Source: Symbiodinium natans
Taxonomy: Eukaryota; Sar; Dinophyceae; Suessiales; Symbiodiniaceae
Assembly: GCA_905221605.1 (NCBI GenBank)
Contig: CAJNDS010002799.1
Location: 64,001-128,000 of the forward strand
Direction: 5' to 3'
Length of the DNA stretch: 64,000 nt
The position numbers were made by a program, and so were the translations under genes. Shown piece by piece: positions 11,775-22,304 of the stretch; position 1 is the stretch's first letter; every line of letters begins with the position of its first letter. The notes beneath the pieces were generated by a model that saw only the letters and a list, made by a program, of their open reading frames with translations, did not search any database and was not told the origin of the DNA.

Positions 11775-12983
11775 CCCTAAAGCCTGAAGGTAATCAGCTG
11801 CGGACCACATAGACACGCAAGCTCTCCCCCTGCTCTCCGTACCATGTTACTTCACTAGATAGCGCAGCGCCCTTCCCCAAATGCCAAGGTGCAACCCCCC
11901 CAATGATCTCCACAAGCTCAGTTATGCGGTTCTCAGGCCACAGTTTTGTCCTCAAAGTGTGGGAGGTGCAAGAAAATGGAATTTCCAGCACCCTACCCCC
12001 AAAACGGAATAGAATCCCTGGTTGCATGCAGTCTACCTGAGCGCAGGAGCCCTCAGAAATCGAGCGCGTGGCCCGTCTCAAGTCAACTTTTCGCGAAGAC
12101 ATCGCTCACTTTCACAGGGTCGGGTTTGTGTGACCCTTCACGAACAGGTCAGGCCTGTCATTGCAGTCTGCCTGAGCGTGGGAGCCCTCAGAAATCGATC
12201 GCGTGGCCCGTCTCAAGTTAACATTTCGCAGGGACATCGCTCACTTTCACAGGGTCGGGTTTGTGTGACCTTTCACGAACAGGTCAGGCCTGTCATTCCC
12301 ATGGCCTTGAACTCTACATCTTTATCGTTTCTGGATTCTAGCTGTCTGTAATGCTGCGCGTTAAGTGCGCAACCCGAGTTGCTTGAAACACTGATGCAAG
12401 CTGCAGTTTGCTACAGAAGACAAACCAACACAGGCCAACTCTTGTCTTAACATCCGACGACCGCGTGAGTCTTGGATGCTTTCCGGCCATTTGTCGTAGT
12501 GTCAAGAAACTCCATAATGCCTCTTGTCATCTGCAGAAGTATAGCTCATTAGGTCAGTGCTTCAGCTGTCTCATTTGTGAAGGCATTTGTTTCCAAAGGC
12601 ACCTCACAGGGCTTTCGGTGGGGGTTGGGGTTCCGAATTCACTGGCAATGTACATGTGCGGAGATGGTGATCTGCCATGATCTGCTCGAAAAGAGCAGGG
12701 AGCAGTATGAGAGAGCTTCAGAGCTCAGCTCTTGCCTGACTCCGAAGTCAATCCAGCTGGGTTGCCTGGGCTCGGTGTCTCTTTCCTCTGCTTACCCCAG
12801 GTCAGGTCTGATTCGCTGAGTTTCTGTGATTTCCTTTCTGTGGTTTGGCTGCAGCTTGGGTGCCGGCCTGGCCCACGTCGCGTGGACGCTGAGTCCTCCG
12901 ATCGGAACTGCCCCGGTCAGATCTCTCAGCCGAAAGCCGCATTGAAAGGGATTGGAAGGGTTGGGGAAACCCTAAACCCTAAA
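11775..12983 (+). repeat. large tandem duplication, unit 2
   Basis: Second unit of the duplication. It is about 120 bases longer, because an internal segment of about 135 bases is itself doubled (12030-12164 and 12165-12297, both with CTCACTTTCACAGGGTCGGG). Each unit boundary carries AAACCCTAAACCC, so telomere-like sequence sits at all three junctions, near 10690, 11768 and 12970. Confidence 0.9.
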
Positions 12984-12989
12984 CCCTAA

Positions 12990-13490
12990 CCCCATGTTCT
13001 TCTGGGAAAGTGTTTACTGGGGAGAGTCTGAGACCACCGTTGAGCAAAACAGGCTTTTGGAGAGCTGGCTCCGTCCTGAGCTGGGACTTCCATCAAGCAC
13101 TCCGCGCAGCCAACCGCTAAGAGAGGTCCAGTCTCAGAAATTCATTAAGGGTGCTTAGTCGCTTAGTCCTTCAAGGAAAGCTTCTGGAGGTTCAGTGGTT
13201 CCTCGCCGACTGCAAAATACTCAGCGGCAGGGTTGTCTTGGCGCCCCCAGGCGATGTGACGACTCCAAGCTTTGCATGCCTCGTGGCAGGCTGCAGTCCA
13301 TCCTAGCACAGACTACCAGGCAGTGAGAAAGGATTGGTTGGGAGTTCGGACAGTTAGGAGTGATGCCATGTCATGGTCGCATACCTCTCATCTGCAGCCT
13401 CATGGTGTCCGTGTCAGATTTACTTTACTAGCTTACTAGCAGTATGCTGGCGCTGACGCGCCTGTACCTTGCCGTCTCCGAGCAGTGTTG
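12990..13490. other. no feature seen
   Basis: Unique-looking sequence between the tandem duplication and the next repeat cluster. I see no frame with protein character and no repeat. Confidence 0.4.
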
Positions 13491-13500
13491 GATTCCTGAC

Positions 13501-13640
13501 TCAGATTGAGCCACCTGCCAAAACCAAATCGGCCTGTTGCTCTTTGACAGTGGCTTGAGACACAAAAGCCGCTGCCCTACGAGCAATGCGTTTCAGCCCC
13601 AGCCAGGAGCTTGCAAAGTGCCACCTTGACACGCGCCAAG
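13501..13640 (-). CDS. weak exon candidate
   Basis: The minus-strand frame ends LKRIARRAAAFVSQATVKEQ, then a short hydrophobic tail, then TGA at 13501. A second minus frame over the same DNA is also open, so the choice is uncertain. No family is recognised. Confidence 0.25.
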
Positions 13641-13641
13641 A

Positions 13642-14305
13642 ACCTTGTCCGGAGTGGCCTTCTGCACAGCGGCGAAGCTTTGTCTTGTGTGCTGATTGTC
13701 GGAATCGTTGGAAGGGCCCGATATCAACAGACACAATACCTCAGCACACAGCCGAGAAACTCTGCGATTAGAGTGGGCAAGGCTTTCGCTTTTCCCAACT
13801 TTGCTTTGACTTAAGCGCGGATCGGAAAAGATGTCTAGAAAAATCATGCTTAAGGCAGGCTTCAGTGTCCGTTGCGAGGTGTTAGGTGGTTTGCAAAGGC
13901 TGAAGAATCTGAGAGATCACACTTTTCCAAACTTTGCTTTGACTTAAAGCTCAGATCGGAAAAGATGTCTTTAAAAATCATGCTTAAGGCAGGCCTCAGT
14001 GTCCGTTGCGAGGTGCTATGTCTGGGAAGGGAGGTTTGCAGAATCTGAGAGATCACGCTCGCCCCGAACCTTCTCCAGAGTGGCTTTCTGCACAGCGGCG
14101 AAGCTTTGTCTTGTGTGCTGATTGTCGGAAACTCTGCGATTAGAGTAGGCAAGGCTTTCGCATTTCCCAACTTTGCTTTGACTTAAGCACGGATCGGAAA
14201 AGATGTCTAGAACAAAATCATGCTTAAGGCAGGCTTCAGTGTCCGTTGCGAGGTGTTAGGTCTGGGAAGGGAGGTTTGCAAAGGCTGAAGAATCTGAGAG
14301 ATCTC
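13642..14305 (+). repeat. triplicated unit of about 135 bases
   Basis: Three copies, at about 13790-13920, 13921-14055 and 14160-14305, share TTTGCTTTGACTTAA, GATCGGAAAAGATGTCT and CAGTGTCCGTTGCGAGGTG. A second motif, TTCTGCACAGCGGCGAAGCT, occurs at 13663 and 14090 and shows that a larger unit was copied and partly lost. No frame is conserved across copies. Confidence 0.8.
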
Positions 14306-14436
14306 GCACATGCTGAAGGGTCCAAAGCTGGATGGGCAGTTTCTGGGTTCTCTGGGAGCAAAAGGAATGCGCTTCATTTACTGTAGTGCAAAGGTGCGTG
14401 TGTCCATCAGGCCGTTGATTACTGCCGACATGCCAG

Positions 14437-14790
14437 TTGACATTGGTGCCCGAGTCGGATTTCCGACAGTCGAGTCTGGGACTCCGAAGCAGATGTGTCG
14501 GAACACATTTACTGCCAGACAGCGAGTTTAATCTTGATTTGCCCACGGATTGTAAGCCTCTGAGCATGAGGCGGCCATATTGCATACAGTACATCCTCCA
14601 AAAACAAGACCTACTGGCAGACCTGGAGTCGAGCCGAGAGAGTAGCTCAGCGGTTGCACTGACCCGTCCGGACTCGGAGCACGCTGCCTTGGACTTTGGA
14701 GACCTGACGTGGCTCCGTGCTGCAAATCTCGGCGCCGTCTTCGCTAGTAGTGGTGTAGCGGAGTATGGGCCACAATTAAGGGGAAAATAG
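14437..14790 (+). CDS. weak open frame, unknown
   Basis: A plus-strand frame of 117 residues whose second half (QDLLADLESSRESSSAVALT, then AALDFGDLTWLRAANLG) has balanced composition. It runs against the minus-strand genes on both sides. It may be an antisense shadow. Confidence 0.25.
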   Translation: MTLVPESDFRQSSLGLRSRCVGTHLLPDSEFNLDLPTDCKPLSMRRPYCIQYILQKQDLLADLESSRESSSAVALTRPDSEHAALDFGDLTWLRAANLGAVFASSGVAEYGPQLRGK

Positions 14791-14872
14791 GTTGGGTCTT
14801 TGACTATCCAGAAGGCATGGAGACAGACCGTGATGGCCTGGTTCTATTGATCTAGTTCTGAGATCACGGTGG

Positions 14873-15500
14873 CTAGAGATGTAGAGGCACAAGCAAGACT
14901 TCCAGCAAGACGGAGTCAAGTGTTCCGGAAAGGCCTCGGAGGTCTGGGAGATCTGCCTTGAACTTGGCCGTGCTCGCCTGCGGCACGCCAGTTTGGATGG
15001 TGAAAACTTCTCGGCTTAGGTTCGGACAGAACTGCAGTTGCACTCGTGCCTCCTGCGAAAGCTCCTCGAAGCTGTCCGCCGGAGCAGATCGCCCTCTGTA
15101 GCCCGCCAGTTGCCACTGGGAGTTGGGGCTTGCACTCTTTTCCCTGAGTTCTTTCTCTTTCCCTGTCACAGATGGATGCCATGGTTGCCGACAGGGAGGG
15201 CCCTTGATGTTACATGAAGCGGAGCCGGTTAGAGCTCTGCATCAATGACAGCAGGCGTACCTGCGCTTTGTCCCATTCAGAAGAAGGTGTGGCACCATTT
15301 CCTGCAGACTCTGATTGCGCAAGCTATCTGCGATAGCCACGTGCGGGATGGCGGCCGGCCGGTTGTGAGTGCAGTCATCAATCTGGTCAGGAGCCCTGCG
15401 GCGTAGTCTTAGAAGACTTCGCTGCAAGACGAAGGTTTGAGATGCCGGCACCATGCGGTCTCGGGACAGCTGTAGGATAACTGGGCTCGCCTTCTTCTTG
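14873..15500 (-). CDS. two-exon 3' end of an unknown gene
   Basis: Exon A (from about 15500 to 15261) includes SPVILQLSRDRMVPASQTFV and PAAIPHVAIADSLRNQSLQE and ends at the donor CAG|GTACGC. Exon B (15143-14873) starts at CTCAG|G and includes PADSFEELSQEARVQLQF and PNLSREVFTIQTGVPQAS before TAG at 14873. Phase 2 on one side and one base on the other join cleanly across a 117-base intron. This is among the best-supported minus-strand genes here. I do not recognise the family. The 5' end was not found. Confidence 0.65.
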
Positions 15501-15742
15501 TGTCCGATGAGCCCATGTCATGATTCGCGTCACGCACCAGGTTGGTTCATGTAAACGGGGACCCAAAGTGCACACCCATCTGTGTATAGTGTATACGTAT
15601 TGTGCACGCAAACCCACCCAGACACGTGAAGACCGGAACTGGAAGTGGACTTGTCCGTGGATATTCAAGACATGTCATATGTCATGTGGGCACGTGCAAA
15701 GAGTGCAGGACCAAGAATGCTGAAGACACTGAAGACCCTGGC

Positions 15743-16209
15743 TCAACCCGTCATAAATCTGGGCACGCCAAGGTTACTAAGTCTGAGAGTTGCGAAGAGA
15801 GAGTACCTCATGGCAGCCAGCGCGGCGCGCTGAGCGGAGCCCGTGCTTTTGAGGGAGGGCCGGGACGGCTGCATGGATGGACTTCGTTGAGGCATTGATG
15901 TAGGTACCATGATGAGTGTTGCTGGCACTGAGGTTTGAGGGCCCTGTTGCGATCGGATTCTCTGGAGTTCCTGGCTTCCCCTTCGGTTCCTCTCTGCGAC
16001 GCTGCGACGAAACGCTGCTGGCCTGCCATGATGGCAGTGCTGGTTCCGAGACGCGCAGTGACCACCGCAGCCCGCAGTGTGAAAAGCGTATGAACAAAAG
16101 TCTCTATCCACAGCACTTTGAAAAATTCCTTCTGTGAGTCATGGGGCGGATGAAGTGCTTTTGTTGGGCCTGGCTGTCGAGCTCGAGACCTGCACGGGGG
16201 CATCTGCAC
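15743..16209 (-). CDS. possible exon region, frames unresolved
   Basis: Three overlapping minus-strand frames are open. One carries TARLGTSTAIMAGQQRFVAA with a plausible charged continuation, and another ends AAMRYSLFATLRLSNLGVPR before a stop at 15743. Both may be pieces of one spliced gene. No join could be fixed, so this marks a likely coding area and not a model. Confidence 0.3.
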
Positions 16210-16225
16210 CGGCGGCTTTGTGAGT

Positions 16226-16337
16226 CGCCTTAATCTGACCCTAAGCCCTAATTCTAAAACCTAAACCCTACACCCTAAACCCCAAGCCCTAAACCCTAAA
16301 CCCTAAACCCTAAACCCTAAACCCTAACCCTACATGT
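16226..16337 (-). repeat. interstitial CCCTAAA tract, about 110 bases
   Basis: About fifteen CCCTAAA-like units on the plus strand, the last six perfect. This is the longest telomere-like run in the first 25 kb. The G-rich strand is the minus strand, which is the coding strand of the nearby genes. Confidence 0.9.
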
Positions 16338-16531
16338 AACCAGCTGCCAGTTGAAGCCTGGGAGCGACCGCCTTAAAAGGAACGTCACTTTGGGTGGCCT
16401 TCCAGAAGCATTTTCAGCAGGTTTGCGGTATAGTTCATGGTATGTGGTAGCATTCTTGAAATCTTGTCCTGGGGCTTTCTGCATCTTCCAAATGTGTTAC
16501 TGCATTTCAAGAGCCGTGCCAACCGCCACAA

Positions 16532-16938
16532 TCAGGCGCCCGTGTTGGCATCGCCAAGCATGTGAACAATCCGTGGCAGTTGGTCTGCCTTCGCTGCTGG
16601 CTCTTGCATCGCTTGGCCGGCGTAGTCCAGAGGGCCCTTGTCTGCAGCCCAGAGACCCAAAACGCTGAGAGCTGCGAAGCAAAAGAACACAGCGATTTCT
16701 GCGAAAGGCAAGGCTGGCGGGACTTCTCACTCGGCTCCGCACTCTCGGAGCCGGCGCAGACCGCAACGGAAAGCACCGACAAAAGTGGTTTCGAGAATCT
16801 GAAACTTATGAGCGTGACGAGTGCACCAAGCAAGTGCAGACCGATTCCGAAGTACAGGCAGTGTTTGTACAAGGGGCGTGCAGGCACAGCGTTCTGATCC
16901 CACGTCCTGCTACTCCTGCCAGTGCTTCCTGCTGGCAT
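16532..16938 (-). CDS. small membrane protein, frame interrupted
   Basis: The upper part reads CLYFGIGLHLLGALVTLISF, a transmembrane helix, followed by a second hydrophobic run. The lower part, in another frame open from 16726, reads AEIAVFFCFAALSVLGLWAA, another helix, then a soluble tail that stops at TGA 16532. Both parts look coding and fit one small membrane protein with two or three helices. The frame changes by one base around 16715-16735, by a very short intron, a frameshift mutation or a sequence error. Confidence 0.5.
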
Positions 16939-16964
16939 TGGCCCTTTCCAGCTTCCTTGCTTGC

Positions 16965-17381
16965 CTAGGGCAGTTCTTCAGCTTTGCCCAAGCTGCCACC
17001 AGTGGCCCTCCCGGCGCGTCCTGCCAATCCCGTCGCAACACACTTCACAAGAGCTCCTGCCCCTGCCCGGCCGCCGCCCTCGCTTCGAGGCTTGCTTTGC
17101 AGCTTTTTTTGGATTCCCAGCCCTGGGCCTGGGCACCGCTGAGCCGCTGAGCCTCGTTCCGAGGCTCGTGCCGGCTTTGCCTGCTTGGCTCGCCAAACGC
17201 TGCGGCCACCTGACCTCCCCGCAAAGGGAAAGCTGCTGAATCCCTTGCTGGTGCCCAAACTGCCAATGGAGCTGGTACTTCTGGAGTAGTCTTGGATGGC
17301 GACCATGCCGTTTGTCCTCCTCGCTGCCCTATCGCTAGGGCCGCCGCTGGGCGCTGAGCCCCCGAGAGCTCCGGCTCTCAC
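16965..17381 (-). CDS. weak open frame, unknown
   Basis: A 138-residue minus-strand frame with the segment MVAIQDYSRSTSSIGSLGTS and a Gly/Ala/Arg-rich second half. Two other minus frames are also open because the DNA is GC-rich. It lies between two better minus-strand genes, which is why it is listed. Confidence 0.25.
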   Translation of the reverse strand: MRAGALGGSAPSGGPSDRAARRTNGMVAIQDYSRSTSSIGSLGTSKGFSSFPFAGRSGGRSVWRAKQAKPARASERGSAAQRCPGPGLGIQKKLQSKPRSEGGGRAGAGALVKCVATGLAGRAGRATGGSLGKAEELP

Positions 17382-17469
17382 TTCGCGCGCTTCAGGGGCA
17401 ACCCGTCATGCTCGAGGCGGAGTTGGCTCTCTTGTCTGGTCTTGGGGTGTATCGAGGCGGCAGAGGTGA

Positions 17470-18050
17470 CTAAGCTTGAGTGGCTTTTCGCAAAGAGTGC
17501 ACCCTGAAAAAGTGACAACACTTCAGGAGCCAGGAACCAGTATCAGTATGCAGTATGGGAACTCCATGTAGCCGCCCAGTTTCCATCAGCACCTTTCGCA
17601 CATTGCTGTGAATGTTGCAGAGAACCCTTGCAGAGATTCGCAAGACCTTCCCCCCAAAATAGGCTTGTCCGGACACTGAACGGTTGGGCTTGTGCTTCTT
17701 GCTGTTGGGCTGACTGTTGCAACGTTGTTCCTCACATGGGTCTGTACAGGCTGGTGACTTTCATAAAGCCTGTCGCTGTGAAGACAAAGCGCATGCCTTT
17801 CTCTGTTGTCTTATCAGCTCGCTCTCGTGCCAACTTTCCCAGTGTCCTGGAGCTTCATCGGTCCCTCCGGCCCTACAGCTCACTTTTGATTGGCACTTAC
17901 AGGCCCGTATGCCGTATGTCCAACCTGTCTGTCGGATCCTGGAAGCATTGTGGTCACACGCTGCGAGAGCCCCGCTGCCAAGATGTCAAGCTGAAGCCCA
18001 GGGGGGGCGTGGCTTTTTTTGAGGTGGCTTGAGAGGCCGTCCTTGAGGGC
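17470..18050 (-). CDS. two-exon 3' end of an unknown gene
   Basis: The first exon (18050-17901, exactly 50 codons) starts after TTTTTTCAG|G and ends at the strong donor GTAAGT. It includes ALKDGLSSHLKKSHAPP and LDILAAGLSQRVTTMLPGSD. The second exon (17646-17470) starts at GAAG|G, reads VLRISARVLCNIHSNVRKVL and METGRLHGVPILHTDTGS, and ends at TAG. Both are in phase 0, so they join without a shift across 254 bases. The second acceptor lacks a good pyrimidine tract. The family is not recognised, and the upstream exons were not found. Confidence 0.6.
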
Positions 18051-18109
18051 CTGAAAAAACGGCTCTTCCCCGCGAGTCCGAAGGCCCGAAGGCTCAACAG
18101 TGCGCATGC

Positions 18110-18790
18110 GGGAGGAACTGCCTTGTCGCTTTTTCCACGAGGCGCCTGACCGTTATCTCAATCACTCTACACGGCTGGCCGTAGAGCTTTACACGGGCTG
18201 TAGATCGAAAATGGAGCGGAGAAGCTTGAGAGGAAAAATTGGCACCAATGGCGCCCGCCATCATCCCAAGAGCCGGTTCTGGTTCTTGGAAAGGTTTTCG
18301 AAGGTCATCGTGGCACTCATGCTCCAGGTCTTGGAAGATGGGCGGGAGCCTTATTTAGGGGCCGGCGGTCTTGCCCTGGCCCTCGCCACAGGGCTCTGGT
18401 CTCGATTCTAGGGGCGAAAGTTGCAGCTCTACTATTGGCAGGTGCCGGAGGGCATTCGACAGGTTTTTCTTGATTGCAGACCTCGGTGTATGTTTCCATC
18501 CACCGCTAAACGGTTGGTTCTCTGCCGACAAAGCGCTTTGGTAGCTGTGCACGGGTTGCGTGCTTCCTTATGTGTGGACCCTTATGAGGATGTGGCCACG
18601 CGCCCGCAATGGCGTAGACTTGTCTGTGCTTCCGTCTACCAGTCGCCTCCGCGGGTCAGGGGAGGCCGGGCGCATCTTCAAAGAAAGCTGTGGAGCAATC
18701 TGCGTGTCCGGTCCTTAGGGTCCTAGAAGGCGTAAAAACATGTCAAACCATGGTTTAGTTGCCCTTTCAGGCCTCCTGGCGGCCTTTGGT
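18110..18790. other. no supported gene
   Basis: Open frames occur on both strands but none shows clear protein character or splice context. No repeats were seen. Confidence 0.4.
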
Positions 18791-18795
18791 GCCAG

Positions 18796-18937
18796 TCAGC
18801 TTATCTTTCCGAAGTGCCAGAAAAAGCTTGGGGCCAGCGCCACCAGCGCCACCAGGATGGCCATAGTGCCAGCATCTTGCCAGTTCGGAAAGGCCATGTG
18901 GGATGCATGTGCGGCACGTGTGCTGGCGGAGTTCAAC
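18796..18937 (-). CDS. terminal exon of a membrane protein
   Basis: After GCAG|G the minus-strand frame reads LNSASTRAAHASHMAFPNWQ, then AGTMAILVALVALAPSFFWH as a single hydrophobic helix, and ends FGKIS plus TGA at 18796. A helix five residues from the C-terminus fits a tail-anchored protein or a small subunit of a membrane complex. I could not match it to a named photosystem or cytochrome subunit. The upstream exons (higher coordinates) were not identified. Confidence 0.55.
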
Positions 18938-18939
18938 CT

Positions 18940-19735
18940 GCTCCGGTGAACACGACGCATCTTAAGCGAAAAGGTCTTTGAATGTTTTTGAGAGGCATTC
19001 CCACTTTGCCCCCTCCCCCCCCCCCAACGCTCCAGCCGCTAGTCCTCCCTAGTTTCCGCTTGAGTCTCACTGCTGTGTTTTTCGGGTTTCGGGTTCAAGT
19101 CTCAATTTCCCACTCCAGACGTTCTTTGCTTGATGCGTTGGTCTGTGCCATGCCCACGCTCGGCGCACTTTCCTCGTTGTGCCATGGATGACCTCCCCGC
19201 CAATGGGAACAGGACTGGGCACTCGGGGGAAGTTTGGTGCATGAATTTGTTCTAATCGGCAATCCAGTTCGAGCCACGACTTCCAGAAACAGTTCATCGT
19301 TATTTAGACCTCAGATCTCAGAAAGACTCTAACTAGTTACTGTTGCCGCTGCAGTCCCAGAGAAAGCATCAAGTCGCAGCAGGGGCATTTCAACCAGCAG
19401 AAGGTACTTCCCCACCACTGCAGTTGCCATTCTCGGACTGCGGATTGGCCACGATCCACTAAACCCTAAACCCATCTAAACGATAAGACCCTAAACTCAC
19501 AAAGCTACCAAGAATGTCATCGGCATGCACGTCCTGCTTCAAGGCCTCGGGAGCAGTTTCGTCTTGCTTCAGCAGTCTGCAGATAGCGATGGGTTGCAGA
19601 CTTTCCATCCTCCTGCTTTTGATTTTTTGGGGCTTTGGATCCCATTTTCACCACCAGCCACCTCGGAACCCACCCTCGGGACCCCAACCTCTATCACTCA
19701 GTACTAATGATCTCTAGACCCTGGAATCATTAACC
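18940..19735. other. no supported gene
   Basis: A pyrimidine run at 19010-19026 and one CCCTAAACCC junction near 19460. The frames at 19067-19297 on the minus strand are open but compete with each other, so none is called. Confidence 0.35.
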
Positions 19736-19739
19736 TCTG

Positions 19740-20460
19740 TCTGTAACCTTATGATTGACCTGGGATAGAAGTACGAAGAGAGTGAGTGAAGTGAATTATA
19801 AACGAACGCAGTGAGTGCATGAATTCACTGAGCGATTGAACGTAGTGAGATGAGAGAATATAGTGAACAAAGCCCCAATATTATATTGTAAGGCGTGAAT
19901 GAAATGAATAACGCACGAATATAATATTGTGTTGCTTTTAGTGAACGAATGAACGGCCCGTCTAACTTCCAGACCTTTTACCTCTTTTAACCGGTCATCT
20001 AATACTAATGGCTCGTTCTCCCCATCATTGACCGACCGTTCAGTTACTTCGTGAAGAGCTACATGACAGGTGAACCACAGATCATTGAGGTCCAGTTCAT
20101 GAAGATAACTAGCCCGTGTTGCATTCTTTTCCTTCACTCCTTTAATACCGTGAAGCGAATGCAATTACAAGTAAACGAAGTGAATAAATGAACGAGTTTG
20201 CGCGTGAATTGCATGAACGAAACAAAACCAGCTATTTACTTTCATAATCTTGTTTGCGCTTGTAATTTAATTGTAAACTTGTGCACGAATTAAATGAGAA
20301 AAGCGCACACAATATTGTTAAAGTGAAGAGAACTAAATAACCTCACAGAATCTCCCATTAAATTATTACGTGAATGAAGTGAATTGAATTAACGCAGTTC
20401 ATGTATTCACGCTACATTCACACTAATAATTTGCCCTTTAATTTTATTTGCACCTCTTCG
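19740..20460. other. AT-rich island
   Basis: About 720 bases that are much richer in A and T than either flank. They are full of GTGAATGAA, GAACGAA and AATATTAT words. Borders are fairly sharp: GC-rich unique sequence before 19735, and a TTTAGGG tract starting near 20497. The composition suggests separate origin, for example organellar, viral or mobile DNA, but no diagnostic gene is visible. Confidence 0.6.
19796..20164 (-). CDS. 122-residue frame in the AT-rich island
   Basis: The minus-strand frame includes KNATRASYLHELDLNDLWFT and VTERSVNDGENEPLVLDDRL, then KEVKGLEVRRAV and a hydrophobic C-terminal third. The first two thirds look like a soluble protein. An open frame of this length is notable at this base composition because stops are frequent in AT-rich DNA. 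No family is recognised. Confidence 0.35.
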   Translation of the reverse strand: MHSLHGIKGVKEKNATRASYLHELDLNDLWFTCHVALHEVTERSVNDGENEPLVLDDRLKEVKGLEVRRAVHSFTKSNTILYSCVIHFIHALQYNIGALFTIFSHLTTFNRSVNSCTHCVRL

Positions 20461-20496
20461 GGGATGCGCTGTGGATCACCTGGCCTTTAAGGGCCA

Positions 20497-20520
20497 TGGG
20501 TTTAGGGTTAGGGTTTAGGC
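20497..20520 (+). repeat. short TTTAGGG tract
   Basis: Three TTTAGGG-like units on the plus strand at the right edge of the AT-rich island. This orientation is the opposite of most tracts in the first 24 kb. Further CCCTAAA pieces lie at about 20728-20790. Confidence 0.75.
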
Positions 20521-21290
20521 TTTGAGTGGATTCCACACACAAGAGAGATGCAAAGAAACTTCAAGCCATGATCCAAAGAGGAGTTGCATGTCATGGTGCC
20601 GATCCCACAGCCTGCGATGGTTGAAGTCTTACTGGGCTCTATCCACCGGGATGGGCCGTTGTTCCTTTGCCATCTTCCTGGCAATCTCTCTGGGATTACG
20701 ATACGGCCTATTCAACTGTGAAGACCCTGCCCTAAACCTTAAACCCTATAGAAACTACTATAGAACCCTAAACCCTAAAACCTATGAAGACCCTGTGGCA
20801 AACCCAAGCAGGGGTGCCGGCTGCGGGTTGTTTCCCCCTCGAGTTCAGATCATCATCGTGGTCCGAAGGACACTCTTCAAACAAGCGAAGAGCAGTGCTT
20901 CTTCAAGGTTTGCCGCACGGTTTTCGGAGCTCTCCCGGCTTCAGCTAGGGTCTATTTCCTTCTAGATCTCCGGGTTACGGCCGATGTTGCGTTCGATGGT
21001 TCGATCTTGTGTGCGGGCATGTGCGGGAACTCAGATTTGGGATTCTGGACATTAAATTCCTGGAACTTGAGGCTGAAGGTTTGCGGATGTTTACGGCTTA
21101 GGGTCGTTGCAGCGGCACTGTAGGTCTTGCAGATGTGCCGCCGGAAGCTGTGGCATGGTGGAAGCTGATGCAGAGCTCCCATTTTCCGTGAGGACTTTAC
21201 TCGTGCTAGCCGAGTTGTCGCTTCGGAAGCCCGCGCGGATCGTTCAGACGAAGACTCAAGTTAAAAACATCATGGTGGTTCGAAGGAAAC

Positions 21291-21888
21291 TCAGCAACCC
21301 AGGTTGCAGTTCTCGAAGACGGCAAGAGAAGGGTGCAGGGTCAACTTTGACAGCAAGGCCAGGCAAAGTGTAAAGCGTAGCCGCGTAACCCCATTTCTGT
21401 AAGATTTGATGCCTTTGCCTGCAGCCTTGGCGGCCTCGCGCGCGTTGTCACAACTGCTCAATTGCAGCCACCATAAGGTGCCCGTAAGCATCGGCAAAAT
21501 CTAGGCGTCTGAGTTCCAGCTTGCATGTCACCGCCGGGAAGAAGGGCTTCCCTGTGCTGCGGGGAAGTCGCAACTGCAAGAGGATTGCCTGCCAGGCAAG
21601 GCTGCCACGGCCGATGAGCAAGCTTGGACCACGGGGCAAGGCCACCTGTTCCGAGAGGCTCAAAGTGTGAGGCTCCGCTTGGATGGAACACGTGCGCCCT
21701 CCCCCCCTCCCCTTCAATGGATTGAAGACCAGGTGGACTGCCGGGTGACCGCGGCCTTGGTTTTGAAGACATAGCTTACGTGGGCCTTGCACACCGTAAA
21801 GGGCAGGGCTGAGTGGGCGCAGAAGCAGAAGGCAGGCGGCACCAAAACAGGCAAGACATGGCAAGACCATCAGGCGCCCGAGACTCAA
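21291..21888 (-). CDS. probable gene, N-terminal helix, frames unresolved
   Basis: Three minus-strand stretches look coding. From 21888 the frame starts MSLGRLMVLPCLACFGAACL, a hydrophobic start like a signal or anchor, and meets a GTAAGC donor at 21779. From 21645, after ACAG|G, a frame reads PSLLIGRGSLAWQAILLQLR and later LELRRLDFADAYGHLMVAAI. From about 21450 a frame reads NAREAAKAAGKGIKSYRNGV. The phases of the donor at 21779 and the acceptor at 21645 disagree with the most protein-like frame, so either an exon is missing or the copy is decayed. Confidence 0.4.
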
Positions 21889-21898
21889 AAGGGCTCAG

Positions 21899-21990
21899 TG
21901 GGCTCAGTGTGCCTTGGCCTCTGCAGCCTCTGGAGCGGTTGCTTTCTGATTGATGCGAAAGCCAAGAGCGCCCAAAGCAGGGTTTGCACA
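21899..21990 (-). CDS. short exon candidate
   Basis: The minus-strand frame reads NPALGALGFRINQKATAPEA, then AEAK and a possible AAG|GCACAC donor. It may be the exon before the gene at 21291-21888. A competing frame is open over the same bases. Confidence 0.3.
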
Positions 21991-22304
21991 ATTTGCAGCG
22001 TGTTACAGGGTGTTGCTGATTTTGCAGACTGGGAAGACTTCGGATTGGGCTGGGAGCCTTCATTGCAGCGTCGGCGCCTGATTGCAGAGCATCAGTCTTG
22101 TGCCTTTACATCTCGGCTCCCACCTTGAGGTGAGGCAGAGTGCATAAGAGGTACTCTTTGCACCTCGAGTGATTTGAGTGGCACGTAGCTCGCATAGCTC
22201 GACGTGTAAGTGCGGTCGGGCCTGTGCCTTTCGCTCATGGGTCAAAGGGGCGGAGTCAGCCTCAAAGTCAGCCTAGTGCTGTCGCACAGCAGGCCATTTA
22301 AGCA

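Noticed and set aside
11263-12680. Identical 71-residue frames in both tandem units
   Set aside because: Identity follows from near-identical DNA. The peptide has no convincing composition and no splice context.
14641-14700. tRNA-like box A (TAGCTCAGCGGTT)
   Set aside because: The D-arm-like word is present, but no box B (GGTTCGA) follows at the right distance and no cloverleaf with an acceptor stem can be drawn.
16226-16337. True chromosome end
   Set aside because: The CCCTAAA tract is short, flanked by unique sequence with exons on both sides, and one of many, so it is interstitial.
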